From Eudorina sp. 2006-703-Eu-15 (taxonomy: Eukaryota; Chlorophyta; Chlorophyceae; Chlamydomonadales; Volvocaceae): 64,000 nt of DNA. Position 1 is the first letter of the stretch. The number at the start of each line of letters is the position of its first letter. Under the pieces are notes generated by a model, which saw only the letters and a program-made list of their open reading frames with translations, made no database searches and was not told where the DNA came from. The stretch lies in contig BDSI01000047.1 of the NCBI GenBank assembly GCA_003117195.1, forward strand, positions 310,001 through 374,000. Reading direction: 5' to 3'. Below are positions 1 to 8,185 of this stretch, piece after piece. The translations under genes and the position numbers were made by a program.

Positions 1-714
1 TTCGGCGGCGATTGCGCCATGTGGTATTACAACCTTGTGCAACAGCATGAAGCCACGGGAACCGCCCTTACGCTCGAGAGCATGCGCGCTGACTTCGTGC
101 TTTTGTACGGCGATGTCAACCGCCACACTCCTAAGAAAGTGCGAGCCCGCCTTGATAAGTGCGAACACTCCATGCAACCTGGCGAGACCGTTGCGCAATA
201 TGTTCAGAAATTCCGCCGCATTTCGCGCCTGGATCCTAAAATGGACCAGGACGACCTGATTTCCTTCTTCCTGAAGGGCCTGCCCCCGCAACTGCTCCAA
301 TTGTGTGCCACTGACGCCAATGGCCGCTCATGGTCCACCGTCGAAGACCTCATTGTCTTTACACACGGGCAGCAGGATCGGCTAAATGCTGCAATGGCAA
401 CCACCGGCAAGCCTCAAAAGGCCCTTCTGAACTTTTCCTTTGGCACCATTCCGACCGCACCCTCCAAGCAGGGCAACGGCGGCCGTGGACGGGGCCGCGG
501 CCGCGGCAACCACCACGGCCACCGCGGTGGCAACAGCAACCACGGCGGCCGCTCCAACTCTGCCAGGATGACCGACGCTGCAAAGGCTGCGCTCAAGGCG
601 GCGGGCCTGTGCACCTACTGCTTTGAGCCGTGGGGCCAGGGCCACCGCTGCTTCAAGAAGCAGCGCTGCGACGACGGCGGCAACAACAACGGCGGCGGCC
701 CACAGACCGCCTAG
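1..714 (+). pseudogene. Retrotransposon Gag, capsid domain plus zinc knuckle (5' truncated by window edge)
   Basis: The frame is open from base 1, so the first visible Met (position 19) is probably internal. Residues 1-120 match the retrotransposon capsid type, including a run reading LRADF-like MRADFVLLYG and a TVAQYVQKFRRI segment. An Arg/Gly-rich stretch follows (about residues 155-180), then a zinc-knuckle-like C-x2-C...GH-x-C block (GLCTYCFEPWGQGHRC), a form common in plant and algal chromoviruses. The stop codon is at 712-714. Gag would package the element RNA. This is the best preserved part of the element, since the frame is intact for 714 bases. Confidence 0.88.
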
Positions 715-849
715 GAAGTTGCCCATGGTTGCGTCCACGCAGGCGACGCCCATGGGTCCGGCAAGGCCGAGCTCCCACCACCTCCCCACCCATTAATGCC
801 TTCCGCTCCAAGCAGCGGCGGTCGAGCGATCCTTCGCACGGGTTTTCTC

Positions 850-1400
850 AAGTTGCAGAAGGCTTCGGGTCGTTCGTTTACGTTCGACGCAACGTGTAAC
901 GGTTCTGGTGCGGATTCCTTGTGCCCCAAGTTTGCCTGCCCTTCCTCTCCGTTCACGACGCACGATATCGCTGGACAGCATGTCTGTGTGTGCCTAGCTA
1001 CGACCAAGTCGTTCCGTATGCAACGCATTACCAGGCCTGCAAGCAAACCGCTCCAGCCTCAAGCAGTGCGGTGCAGGGTGGCTATCTTATTTTACAGAGT
1101 ATCTACGGCCGGAGATACTCCTTGCCCAATCGTGCTGAAAGTATCTGTCGGAGGGAGCTTTTGCCGGCATTTTATCTACTCAAGGGGGCTCTTCCCCGCG
1201 CGAGAGGCCATGAGTATCTAAAACCTCATTTTTCTCCCGAGGGAAAGTATCTATCAAAACTCAAGATTTTCGGCCGAATATATATTCATATCTTAAGATA
1301 GCCACCCTGGTGCGGTGTTTATCGTGCCCAAGTGCACTGACACTCAGATCATTTTCTCATCACTCGGGTTCAAACTGCTCCATGAATTTCCAGCTGACGC
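850..1400 (+). pseudogene. Gag-Pol spacer domain remnant (possible adenine-methyltransferase-like domain), broken
   Basis: Pieces of one domain can be followed across two frames. One frame contains FDATCNGSGADSLCPKF and HDIAGQHVCVC. The other contains CVPSYDQVVPY and HYQACKQTAPASSSAV. After the MITE, VFIVPK and LLHEFPADARIFS follow. I recall a similar FDAC..DG.N...C / DVSG..VW.NPPF / LHEYPAGTRLF arrangement from volvocalean gypsy polyproteins, where it resembles phage-type N6-adenine methyltransferases. Here the NPPF-like motif is degraded to CPSY and the block is frameshifted and split by the insertion at 1074-1309. The family assignment is from memory and tentative. Confidence 0.4.
1074..1309. 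mobile_element. Nested hAT-type MITE, 236 bp, with 8-bp target site duplication
   Basis: The ends are perfect 16-bp terminal inverted repeats, CAGGGTGGCTATCTTA on the left and its reverse complement on the right. The flanks carry an exact 8-bp direct repeat GTGCGGTG at 1066-1073 and 1310-1317. CAGGG-type ends and 8-bp duplications are diagnostic of the hAT superfamily. The interior has no coding capacity but carries five copies of the heptamer AGTATCT (1098-1104, 1140-1146, 1213-1219, 1246-1252, and inverted at 1113-1119), typical of subterminal transposase-binding repeats. It inserted after the retroelement did. The perfect ends and target duplication suggest a fairly recent event. Confidence 0.93.
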
Positions 1401-1980
1401 ACGCATCTTCTCGGTTTCCAAACCTGAAGGCGGCCGAACGCGACTTCATGAGCACAGCCAGGTCACTCAAACATGGTTCGATCCCTGCTCTGAGACAGCT
1501 AAATGCTCGGCCCTCGAACCCCTCGCTGACGATACGGCACTCCTGCTCGATTGCAACGTCGCGGGATCCAAAGCCGTTGCGCTAATTGACTCAGGCGCGT
1601 CGCACGTTCTCATCACCGAGTCCCTTGTTCAAAAACTTGGGCTTCCTATCCGCAACAGCCACGTATCATCGTGTGTGCTGGGCGATGGCGCAAATCGCGT
1701 TCGCATTCAGGGTCAGGTTACGGTTTCGCTGCGCGCGCAAGGTTTCCGCTGCGACACCGTTGCACAAGTGATACCGCAACTGGCTCGCGGAATCGATATC
1801 ACCCTTGGCAGCCGCTGGCTTAAAGAGCACAATGCCCTCGCCGATTTCAGCAATGGGGTCTGCACAGTCACGCGTCACGGTCGCACCTATCGGTTGCGCA
1901 GCCGGAACCAGCCGCAGTCCGAGGGCGTCGCAGTCATGAAACTACGTCACCTCCGTACTGCACGCAGCTACGGCACCGCT
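1318..1980 (+). pseudogene. Retropepsin-like aspartic protease domain of the gypsy element
   Basis: The frame translates to a fold-typical aspartic protease segment with the catalytic triad as ALIDSGASHVLIT (Asp-Ser-Gly), followed by VLGDGANRVRIQG and ending with DITLGSRWLKEHNA, the usual Ty3 retropepsin landmarks. The open frame runs from inside the MITE target duplication to 2160, but protease similarity fades after about 1900, and the RT frame takes over at 1991. It would cleave the element's polyprotein. The catalytic Asp is intact, although the upstream frame is broken by the MITE. Confidence 0.85.
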
Positions 1981-1990
1981 CGCGTCGCTC

Positions 1991-2773
1991 GTGTCCCTAA
2001 AACAAATGAAAAAACTTCACCGGCAAGGCGCGCAATGCCACGCCGCCTACGTCACAGACGACGACGTTGCGCAGCTAAACGCTATGCAAGCCGACGGCGA
2101 AACGCCACCAACCGATCCCACCCTGGTCCCTCCCGACAAGCTAAACGCTCTGTTGGATGAATACAAAGAAGTGTTCGAGCCCTTAACCGGCCTCGGACCT
2201 GACCTAGGCGTCGGTCACACCATCGAGCTGGAACCCGGCAAACAAGCGCCATATTCCCGGCCGTACCGGCTATCACAGCTGGAACAAGAGGAGTTGAAAA
2301 ACCAGCTCGCAGACCTGATCGCCAAGGGCTTCATCGAAGAATCGAAGTCGCCGTTCGGGGCTCCCGTACTCTTCGCACAGAAAAAAGACGGTACCCTCCG
2401 GATGTGCTTAGACTTTCGTGCACTCAACAAAATCACGGTTAAAAACCGCTATCCACTACCCAACATCACAGACCTGCTGAACAAACTCCAGGGTGCAAGC
2501 CTGTTCTCCTCCCTCGATTTGCAAAGCGGTTACCATCAAATTCGCATTACGGACGAAGACGTTCCAAAAACCAATTTCGTGACGCCATTCGGGACGTTCC
2601 AATACAAAGTACTGTGTTTCGGTTCAACCAACGCCCCGGCGACCTTCCAAAAGGTCATGAACACCGTGCTTAAAAAGCACATCGATGCTGGATACTGCGT
2701 GGTCTATCTGGATGATATCCTCATCTTCAGCAAGGATCCACACAAAGCCACATCGAGCACATACGCGGCGTAA
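1991..2773 (+). pseudogene. Reverse transcriptase (fingers/palm) of the gypsy element, frameshifted at its end
   Basis: The 260-residue frame contains the full RT core: SPFGAPVLFAQKKDGTLRMC, DFRALNKITVKNRYPLP, SLDLQSGYHQIRI, FVTPFGTFQYKVLCFG, and the catalytic YLDDILIFS (YxDD box). After FSKDPHKA the frame is lost near 2755 by a short indel, and it stops at 2773. The downstream connection continues in another frame from about 2768 (RAKLEKCEF). The active site itself is intact, so the RT was lost by frameshift rather than by active-site decay. Confidence 0.93.
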
Positions 2774-3378
2774 AGGGGTGCGCTTCCGCGCAAAACTGGA
2801 AAAGTGCGAGTTCAACAAACAAGAAGTAAACTTCCTCGGTCACATTGTCGGCCGCGCTGGCCTCAAAGTCGACCCTCGCAAAATCGAGTCCGTGAAGACT
2901 TACCCCGTCCCAAAGGACATGACTGCTCTGCGCGGTTTCCTGGGCCTTGCGAATTATTTCCGCCAGTTCATCCAAGGATTCTCGTCGCTCGCAGCGCCTC
3001 GCACGGCACTCACCAAAAACAAACGGTTGGCTCCAACCGACTGGAAGGACGAGCACCAAGCTGCTTTCGAAGGAATCAAAAATGCGCTGGCCAACGCGCC
3101 GGTCCTGCATTTGCCCGATTTCTCCAAACCGTTCGAAGTCATCACTGACGCCAGTATCTACGGCACGGGCGGTGTACTCCTGCAAGAGGGTCACCCCGTC
3201 GCCTACACGAGTCGCAAGTTCAGAGATCAACTACACAACCACAGAGCAAGAGCTCCTCGGTACCATTAACGCTCTACACGAGTGGCGCCCGTACCTCGAA
3301 ACGGCGCAAGAAACATTCTGACTGGTCACGGATCACCATCCGAACATCTGGTTTTCTGCAAAGACTCCATTACACCGC
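2768..3378 (+). pseudogene. RT thumb/connection and RNase H of the gypsy element, frameshifted
   Basis: The first frame (to about 3220) reads KLEKCEFNKQEVNFLGHIVG, RGFLGLANYFRQFI, then the RNase H start ITDASIYGTGGVLLQ. After a one-base-type shift near 3220 the next frame gives YTTTEQELLGTINALHEW and, after an in-frame stop at 3319-3321, LVTDHHPN. These are the three usual RNase H blocks (TDAS, E, D-H). Homology ends at about FSAKTPLHR (3378), where unrelated sequence begins. Confidence 0.88.
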
Positions 3379-3660
3379 TAGAGCCCCACCGGGGCGATAA
3401 TAAACAATGCAGGGCCGGAGAAGGGCGAGGACGCACCGACGATGGACAATAACAAACGGCCAACACACAGCCGCAACAAAAAGTCCAACGCCAGCACAGC
3501 CCGTAGCGCTACGATGATCTCCGAAAAGTACCAAACACTGACGCTTCTGCGTCCCAACAGGAGCCACCCGGCTCCAGAACCACAGACGCTCGTCTGTCGT
3601 ATATTGCAGAAAACCCTGGTTTTCCTCACAAGCTCGGAAAACCTATACGTTTGTGAAACC
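3379..3660. other. Unidentified ~280-bp insert between RNase H and integrase
   Basis: In intact gypsy elements the peptide around TPLSRRQARW is continuous. Here TPLHR (ending near 3378) is separated from DLSRRQARWQEF (from about 3670) by roughly 280 bases with no resemblance to the element. The hexamer AAAGAC occurs at 3360-3365 and 3664-3669 and could be a target duplication. No convincing terminal inverted repeats are visible. The insert may be another non-autonomous element or rearranged element sequence. Confidence 0.5.
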
Positions 3661-4440
3661 AAGAAAGACCTGTCCCGGCGCCAAGCACGCTGGCAAGAGT
3701 TCCTCAGCCGATTCCACTACACGTGGGAGTACCGGCCCGGCCGTAAAAACGTCGCCGACCCATTATCGCGCATCCACGTACCTGAAACGGTTACGGCAGT
3801 CCTCAACTACCTGGGCATGCCCGTTGAGACAACCCCTATCGCGCCTACCTTGGCAGACCGCCTCAGAGCGGCCATGCCCGCGCAACCAGATGCCGATTGG
3901 GGAACAGTCACCTCCGCTGACGGAATGTGGTTTAAGGGCGACAAAATCATTGTACCCAACGACCCACAGCTCCGTGCGGATATCCTTCACGCCTACCACG
4001 ACACACCTCTGGGCCCGCACATTCCACACCATCCACGAGCGATTCTGGTGGCCCGGCATGTACTCTGCCGTTGAGCGCTACGTGCGCGAGTGCCCGCAAT
4101 GCCAACGGAACAAATCCGAAGTACGCAAGCCAGCAGGCGAGCTGAAACCGCTGCCGATCCCCACGGCACCCTGGCAAGTTGTCCCGTGCGATTTCGTGAC
4201 CTCACTGCCCGAAACGCCTTCTGGCCACACGGCCGTCTGCGTCTTCGTGGACAAGTTCTCCAAAATGGTCACACTGGTCCCCACAACGAACTCAATCACT
4301 ACCATCGAGTTTGCGTGGATCCTGGTCCGTCACATCATCTGCAAGCACGGTGCCATTACGGCCCTGCTCTCTGATCATGACCCACGGTTCACCGCTCAAG
4401 CCATTCGCCACGCCGCCAAGCAACTCGGCGTCGCAGTGGG
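3661..4440 (+). pseudogene. Integrase of the gypsy element, 3' half deleted
   Basis: DLSRRQARWQEFLSRFHYTWEYRPGRKNVADPLSR leads into the integrase N-terminus with the zinc-binding Cys pair in ECPQCQRNK. A shift occurs near 4020 (GPHI to TIHERFWWPGM). The core begins with the first catalytic Asp in VVPCDFVTSLP and the second in LLSDHDPRFT. The region holding the third catalytic residue (Glu) and the integrase C-terminus is absent. Similarity stops after KQLGVAV (about 4440) and the chromodomain follows directly in another frame. The integrase cannot be active. Confidence 0.9.
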
Positions 4441-4454
4441 CGACGGGTCCGCAC

Positions 4455-4593
4455 GGAGTACCTCGTGCGCTGGCAAAAGCACGGCCCCGAGTACGACTCC
4501 TGGGAGTCCGCCCAAGACTGCATGCGAGGCTGCCGCGCTGCCGTAGACGCGTACCACACCAAGCTGTACGCTAAAGGCGTGCCCCTGCTCTAA
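4455..4593 (+). pseudogene. Chromodomain of the gypsy element
   Basis: In the frame ending at the stop 4591-4593 the sequence reads TEYLVRWQKHGPEYDSWE, followed by a helical tail and ending AKGVPLL. The Y-L-V-R-W...DSWE pattern is the chromodomain core, with the aromatic residues expected to cage a methyl-lysine. It sits immediately before the polypurine tract, as in other chromoviruses. A deletion has fused it to the integrase core in a different frame. Confidence 0.85.
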
Positions 4594-4640
4594 GTGGCTC
4601 AAGTTACTTCTCCCGGCGCCCCGAGGACGGGTTCGCATTC

Positions 4641-4653
4641 AAGAGGGGGGGAA
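4641..4653 (+). other. Polypurine tract of the gypsy element
   Basis: A run of 13 purines (AAGAGGGGGGGAA) lies directly before TGTAACG, the putative start of the 3' LTR. This is the expected site for plus-strand priming during reverse transcription. Confidence 0.8.
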
Positions 4654-4846
4654 TGTAACGACGTTAGGCCTCAGAGGCCGCTCGCCCAAAGTACGCACGT
4701 GCCGTATGGCGCTTGCATTTTGAATCGGTGAAATACCGATGTTTCAACCTAAACGGTATTACTCAATACCACCAATCTGTGGACTACTAACCTACAAGTT
4801 AGTTACATAACGACTAGGGACCCTATAGGGCCCGAGCTTTGTTACA
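4654..4846 (+). repeat. Putative 3' LTR of the gypsy element
   Basis: The LTR is placed by its TG start just after the polypurine tract and by the 6-bp inverted terminal repeat TGTAAC...GTTACA, ending at 4846 (193 bp). A second GTTACA at 4802-4807 would give a shorter LTR of 154 bp. Without the 5' LTR in the window the end cannot be fixed, and no 5-bp target duplication can be tested. Confidence 0.55.
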
Positions 4847-5710
4847 GGCCATGGTAAATTTCAGTTTCCGTACCCGACAATTTGGTCGCATTTCTCACTC
4901 ATGTACGCACAGAACGACTCCGTTGCCGCATCATGGCAGCATGAAAGTGGATTTGGCCAGTGGCAAAGTACTTCCGAATGCAAGCATAGATGATAAGTGC
5001 TCTACCGCATTGCAAAGATACATGCATTGGAGGTATTAAGAATCAAATTACATTTTGTTATTTATCATAAAGCATTGATAGGATTATCAGTATTATTTAA
5101 GGATTTCTTCAAAATGACAGCCAAGCAACTGAATGTCGCAAAACGAGCTGTAGCCATGACTTCATTAACATAGTTTACTGTATCAGCTGCTATGCGTATG
5201 AACTTTGGGGCATCGATCTGCCTCCGTCACATCCGCAGTGCTGTGTCGGTCGGCGATCACGGTCCCTCGAGCCGCAGCCGACCCTCGCAATGAGGCTTTC
5301 GTATGGGCTTGCAAGAGGCATACCCTTCACAGCAGATCACTGATCCGCACGAGTCGCCAGTGCACCCCGATCCGGCAAGGGCTGCTACTCTGATCCGCAC
5401 GTGCGCATCCTTGTCACGGACTGTCACGGACAGGCCAAAGGCTCCTGCCTCGCGAAGATAAATACCGAAAATTCGCCGCTGCCTGACATCGCCACGTTCC
5501 TGCACACTGCCACCAACGTCATCCCGATGAGCCCTGCTAATACTGTTTCAGCCACCATGTCGCGCTGTCCATCCTACACAAAGGCCAGCCCACCCCTGCG
5601 GATAGCCACAATAACAATGTGATGGCGATCAAATGCAACGCGTGGTGTCGTCGAACTTCATATTGCCACCGGCCTACCCTCATGGTGCTGCTCGCGCGCG
5701 TTCACCCTTG

Positions 5711-5906
5711 CCGCCAGTTAGCCGTGGTTGGTTCTCAGGGACGGGGTGGTTCCCTGGTAGTGTGGGCACGGGGAGTGTTTCGGTGCACTTGTGGAGCCTG
5801 TCCGGTGCGCCATGGTGGCGCAAGTTCGCTTATGCAGTGTATGGTGAGGAAGCATCGGCTGTCACCAATGACCCGCGGGGTCCGCTGTGACATCCTTAGT
5901 AATAAT
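5711..5906 (+). repeat. Dispersed ~200-bp repeat, copy A
   Basis: This copy shares with copies at 43201-43402, 47008-47145 and (inverted) 50872-51010 the core CTGTCCGGTGCGCCA followed by a GCG-GTTTCGCTT-type segment and GCAGTGTATGGTGAGG. With copies at 22850-22918 and 43201-43402 it shares the tail ending GACCCGCGGGGTCC and CATTAGTAAT-like bases. It has no coding capacity and no obvious terminal inverted repeats. It may be a SINE or a non-autonomous DNA element. Confidence 0.8.
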
Positions 5907-7341
5907 ACAGGTGAGTGGTACCTTCCAGGCTACCGAGCACGGGGCATGTGCTGGATGTCCATGTGCTCAATGATGGGCCACTTGTCCTTTAGGCTTCCGC
6001 CGTGCTACCTGCAAACCTTAGGGGCTTGTCGTATTAGGGGCATGCATGTCGTATCATCAAACCGCGTGTTGCACCCAGACGGGTGTATATTGTCCATACA
6101 GCCACAGTATCGAAATTCTCGTTGAACACGGCTATGCAGTGCGAGCCCAAAAATAAAGGTCGTCGCCAGAGTGGCTCCGTTCTGGTTCGTCTTTAGAAGC
6201 CCCAGACCGTTGCAGTCCCAGGATAGCCGCAGGAGCAAGTGGCCGTCCGTCCAACGCCCCCACAAGAATGCTGCCCGAACACATCCCCGTGCGTCAGGAG
6301 TACAAGAAGTGCGAAGACGTTGGACGTCCCGTTGCGGGCAAGCGTGACGTACAGGCCGTCACCGTTCCAGGTTCCTCCACCGCACAAACTCTGCGGGGTG
6401 GGTTTTTACGGTTTGGGGTTGGGGTTCAGGGAATAGGGTTTAACCCGGGTTTAACGCGGGTTCAGTTTTTTCAGTGAAATTTCGTTCACAACATCCCACG
6501 GTGTTTATTTCCCCTAAACCCTTCTAGAGAACGGCGAAAAACATGACGCCTACAACGATTCAGGAAGTTTTGCAAGTGAGAGGAAACCTCGACACCCAAG
6601 GTAGTCGTTTAGTTTCACTCCGACATCTAACTGCCGTTGCTTGATGGATGGTGAACCTGCGGCTCATCACCCCTTCTTGCCAATGGCAGGGGCCGTGGAG
6701 GCGTCCTCAGCGGTCTCACCAGCCATGAAACCGGCGAAGCGGGGAGGGCTGTTCCGACGCATGAGCGCGCGGGTTCAGCCCATTCATCAGGGGCAAGAAG
6801 CCGGCATTATTCACCCGAAGGCGAGTTTTTATTAGTATTCACGATGTTACAGGCGGGTTTGTGATGAGAGGCGGGAGTAGCTTCGGTACATGACATATGG
6901 CTTGCTTGACGCATTTGAGCCAAGCGAAGCTCATGGGCCCATCAAGGAACACGCATGAACAACCCTGACGAAGTTGTGGGCCGCCGATCACATTTATCCT
7001 GTCCCATTTCTATTATTCCCGTACAGGCATTTGTCCGTTCGGAAGGCGAGTTTGTTGCGGAGCTGCTGGCGGCCACCTTTCAAGTTGGGGCGAGCGGAGG
7101 GCGCCTCGTCGTCGGGACGGACCAGCGCCTTGCTGGCCAGCACGACGAACAGGTTGCCGTGGAGCGCAAATGACCTTGCCGGATCCCTCCGGAATCTGGC
7201 AATTTTGTCCACTGTAACATGCCTCATTCAATCAGGTTATGGGGGTGACCTGGGTGCGCCTCTCCCGGTGCACACACGTGAGGACGCGCTGGTGAGGATG
7301 TTTGGAAAGGATGTGGATGTGCTCGTGGCGTGGACGGACGT

Positions 7342-7373
7342 GTGATGTGATGTGATGTGATGTGATGTGGGTT
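7342..7373. repeat. (TGTGA)n microsatellite
   Basis: About six tandem copies of TGTGA/GATGT are visible. The same pentamer is expanded at about 13613-13641 inside an intron of the minus-strand gene. Confidence 0.85.
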
Positions 7374-7603
7374 TCGACATGCACCAATAAATAATGTGTC
7401 GAAACGAACGCTGACAACTCGAACTCTGTATACGTACCTCAAGCCGCCGGCTGTCGACGGACAACCGCAGCACAAAGCTGAGACGTTAAATGGGCAGCCG
7501 CCGCCTGCGGAGCCCGCGAGTCATCATTGCGTGGGGTCACTCGAGGAGGACATATATACCATACAGCCTTCCCGGGCATAAATCGACCTGCCTGGACCGC
7601 ACG

Positions 7604-8185
7604 TACCGTAGGGATACTAATGTTTTAAGTAATTAAATAACTATTTGGGCCTCTAAAACCGCTCCACGAAAATTGTTTGGAGTTCTCTAAAATAATTACC
7701 AGGCAGTCGGAAATTCCCCCCTAAAAACAGTTTAGAGACGCACGGCTAGGCGCCTGCTACCCGGGGTCCCGCTCGCTCTTACGGCACTGTTGTTGTTACA
7801 GGAGCGCGTAGCAGCAGGTCACCGGCGTGTGGCCCGCCCATAAGGGCGCCCCGTGGGGCGTGTGTGCATGCTAGGTAGCACCATGTTTGAACTACTCGAC
7901 CGTACCTCCAGGGCGTCACAGTCGTTTGCTAGACGACAGGGTGTTTGTTTGTAACGGGCGGCTGGTGACTGGAGTAGCTGACAGCCTGGAAAGCGCTCGG
8001 ACGTGCCCCACAAATGGCTGCGGTTCTTAAAAGTTTACCCAGTTTCAAGCGACTTCTTAAAAACTTCCTGGTCGCGCCAAAATTATCCATCATTTCCTAA
8101 AAGCATTACCAGTCTAAATATTATTCCAAAATTATTTTGGAGGTCTTAAAAATTAGTCTCTAAAAACATTAGTGTCCCTACGGTA
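7604..8185. mobile_element. 582-bp MITE-like element with ~22-bp terminal inverted repeats
   Basis: The left end TACCGTAGGGATACTAATG matches the reverse complement of the right end with one mismatch over about 22 bp, extending into TTTT. Both subterminal regions are AT-rich and carry repeated YCTWAAAA words (for example CCTCTAAAA, TTCTCTAAAA, CCCCTAAAA on the left; TTCTTAAAA, CTTCTTAAAA, TTCCTAAAA, GTCTTAAAA, TCTCTAAAA on the right). The middle (about 7745-8030) is GC-rich and non-coding. The flanks contain GCACG on both sides but with one extra base on the right, so a target duplication is not proven. The superfamily is unresolved. Confidence 0.75.

Larger units (their letters stand above)
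1..4846 (+). mobile_element. Degenerate Ty3/gypsy (chromovirus-type) LTR retrotransposon, 5' end outside window
   Basis: Gag, protease, reverse transcriptase, RNase H, integrase and chromodomain segments follow one another in Ty3/gypsy order, ending in a polypurine tract and a putative 3' LTR. The segments lie in different frames, with shifts near 720-1320, 1990, 2755 and 3220. A 236-bp MITE interrupts the region before the protease, about 280 bp of foreign sequence sits between RNase H and integrase, and the 3' half of integrase is deleted. The copy therefore cannot make a full polyprotein. A C-terminal chromodomain is the hallmark of chromoviruses, which often target heterochromatin. The 5' LTR and primer-binding site lie upstream of the window. 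Confidence 0.95.
4847..7603. other. Non-coding region with repeat remnants
   Basis: No open frame here resembles a known protein or has convincing splice structure. The stretch is comparatively AT-rich near 5040-5200. It holds one dispersed repeat copy (5711-5906). A small cluster of telomere-like words (GGGTTTA twice at 6436-6453, and CCCTAAACCC near 6512) is in opposite orientations. A (TGTGA)n microsatellite lies at about 7342-7373. Confidence 0.6.

Noticed and set aside
6400..6530. Interstitial telomere array
   Set aside because: Only two GGGTTTA words and one CCCTAAACCC, separated and in opposite orientation; no tandem run.
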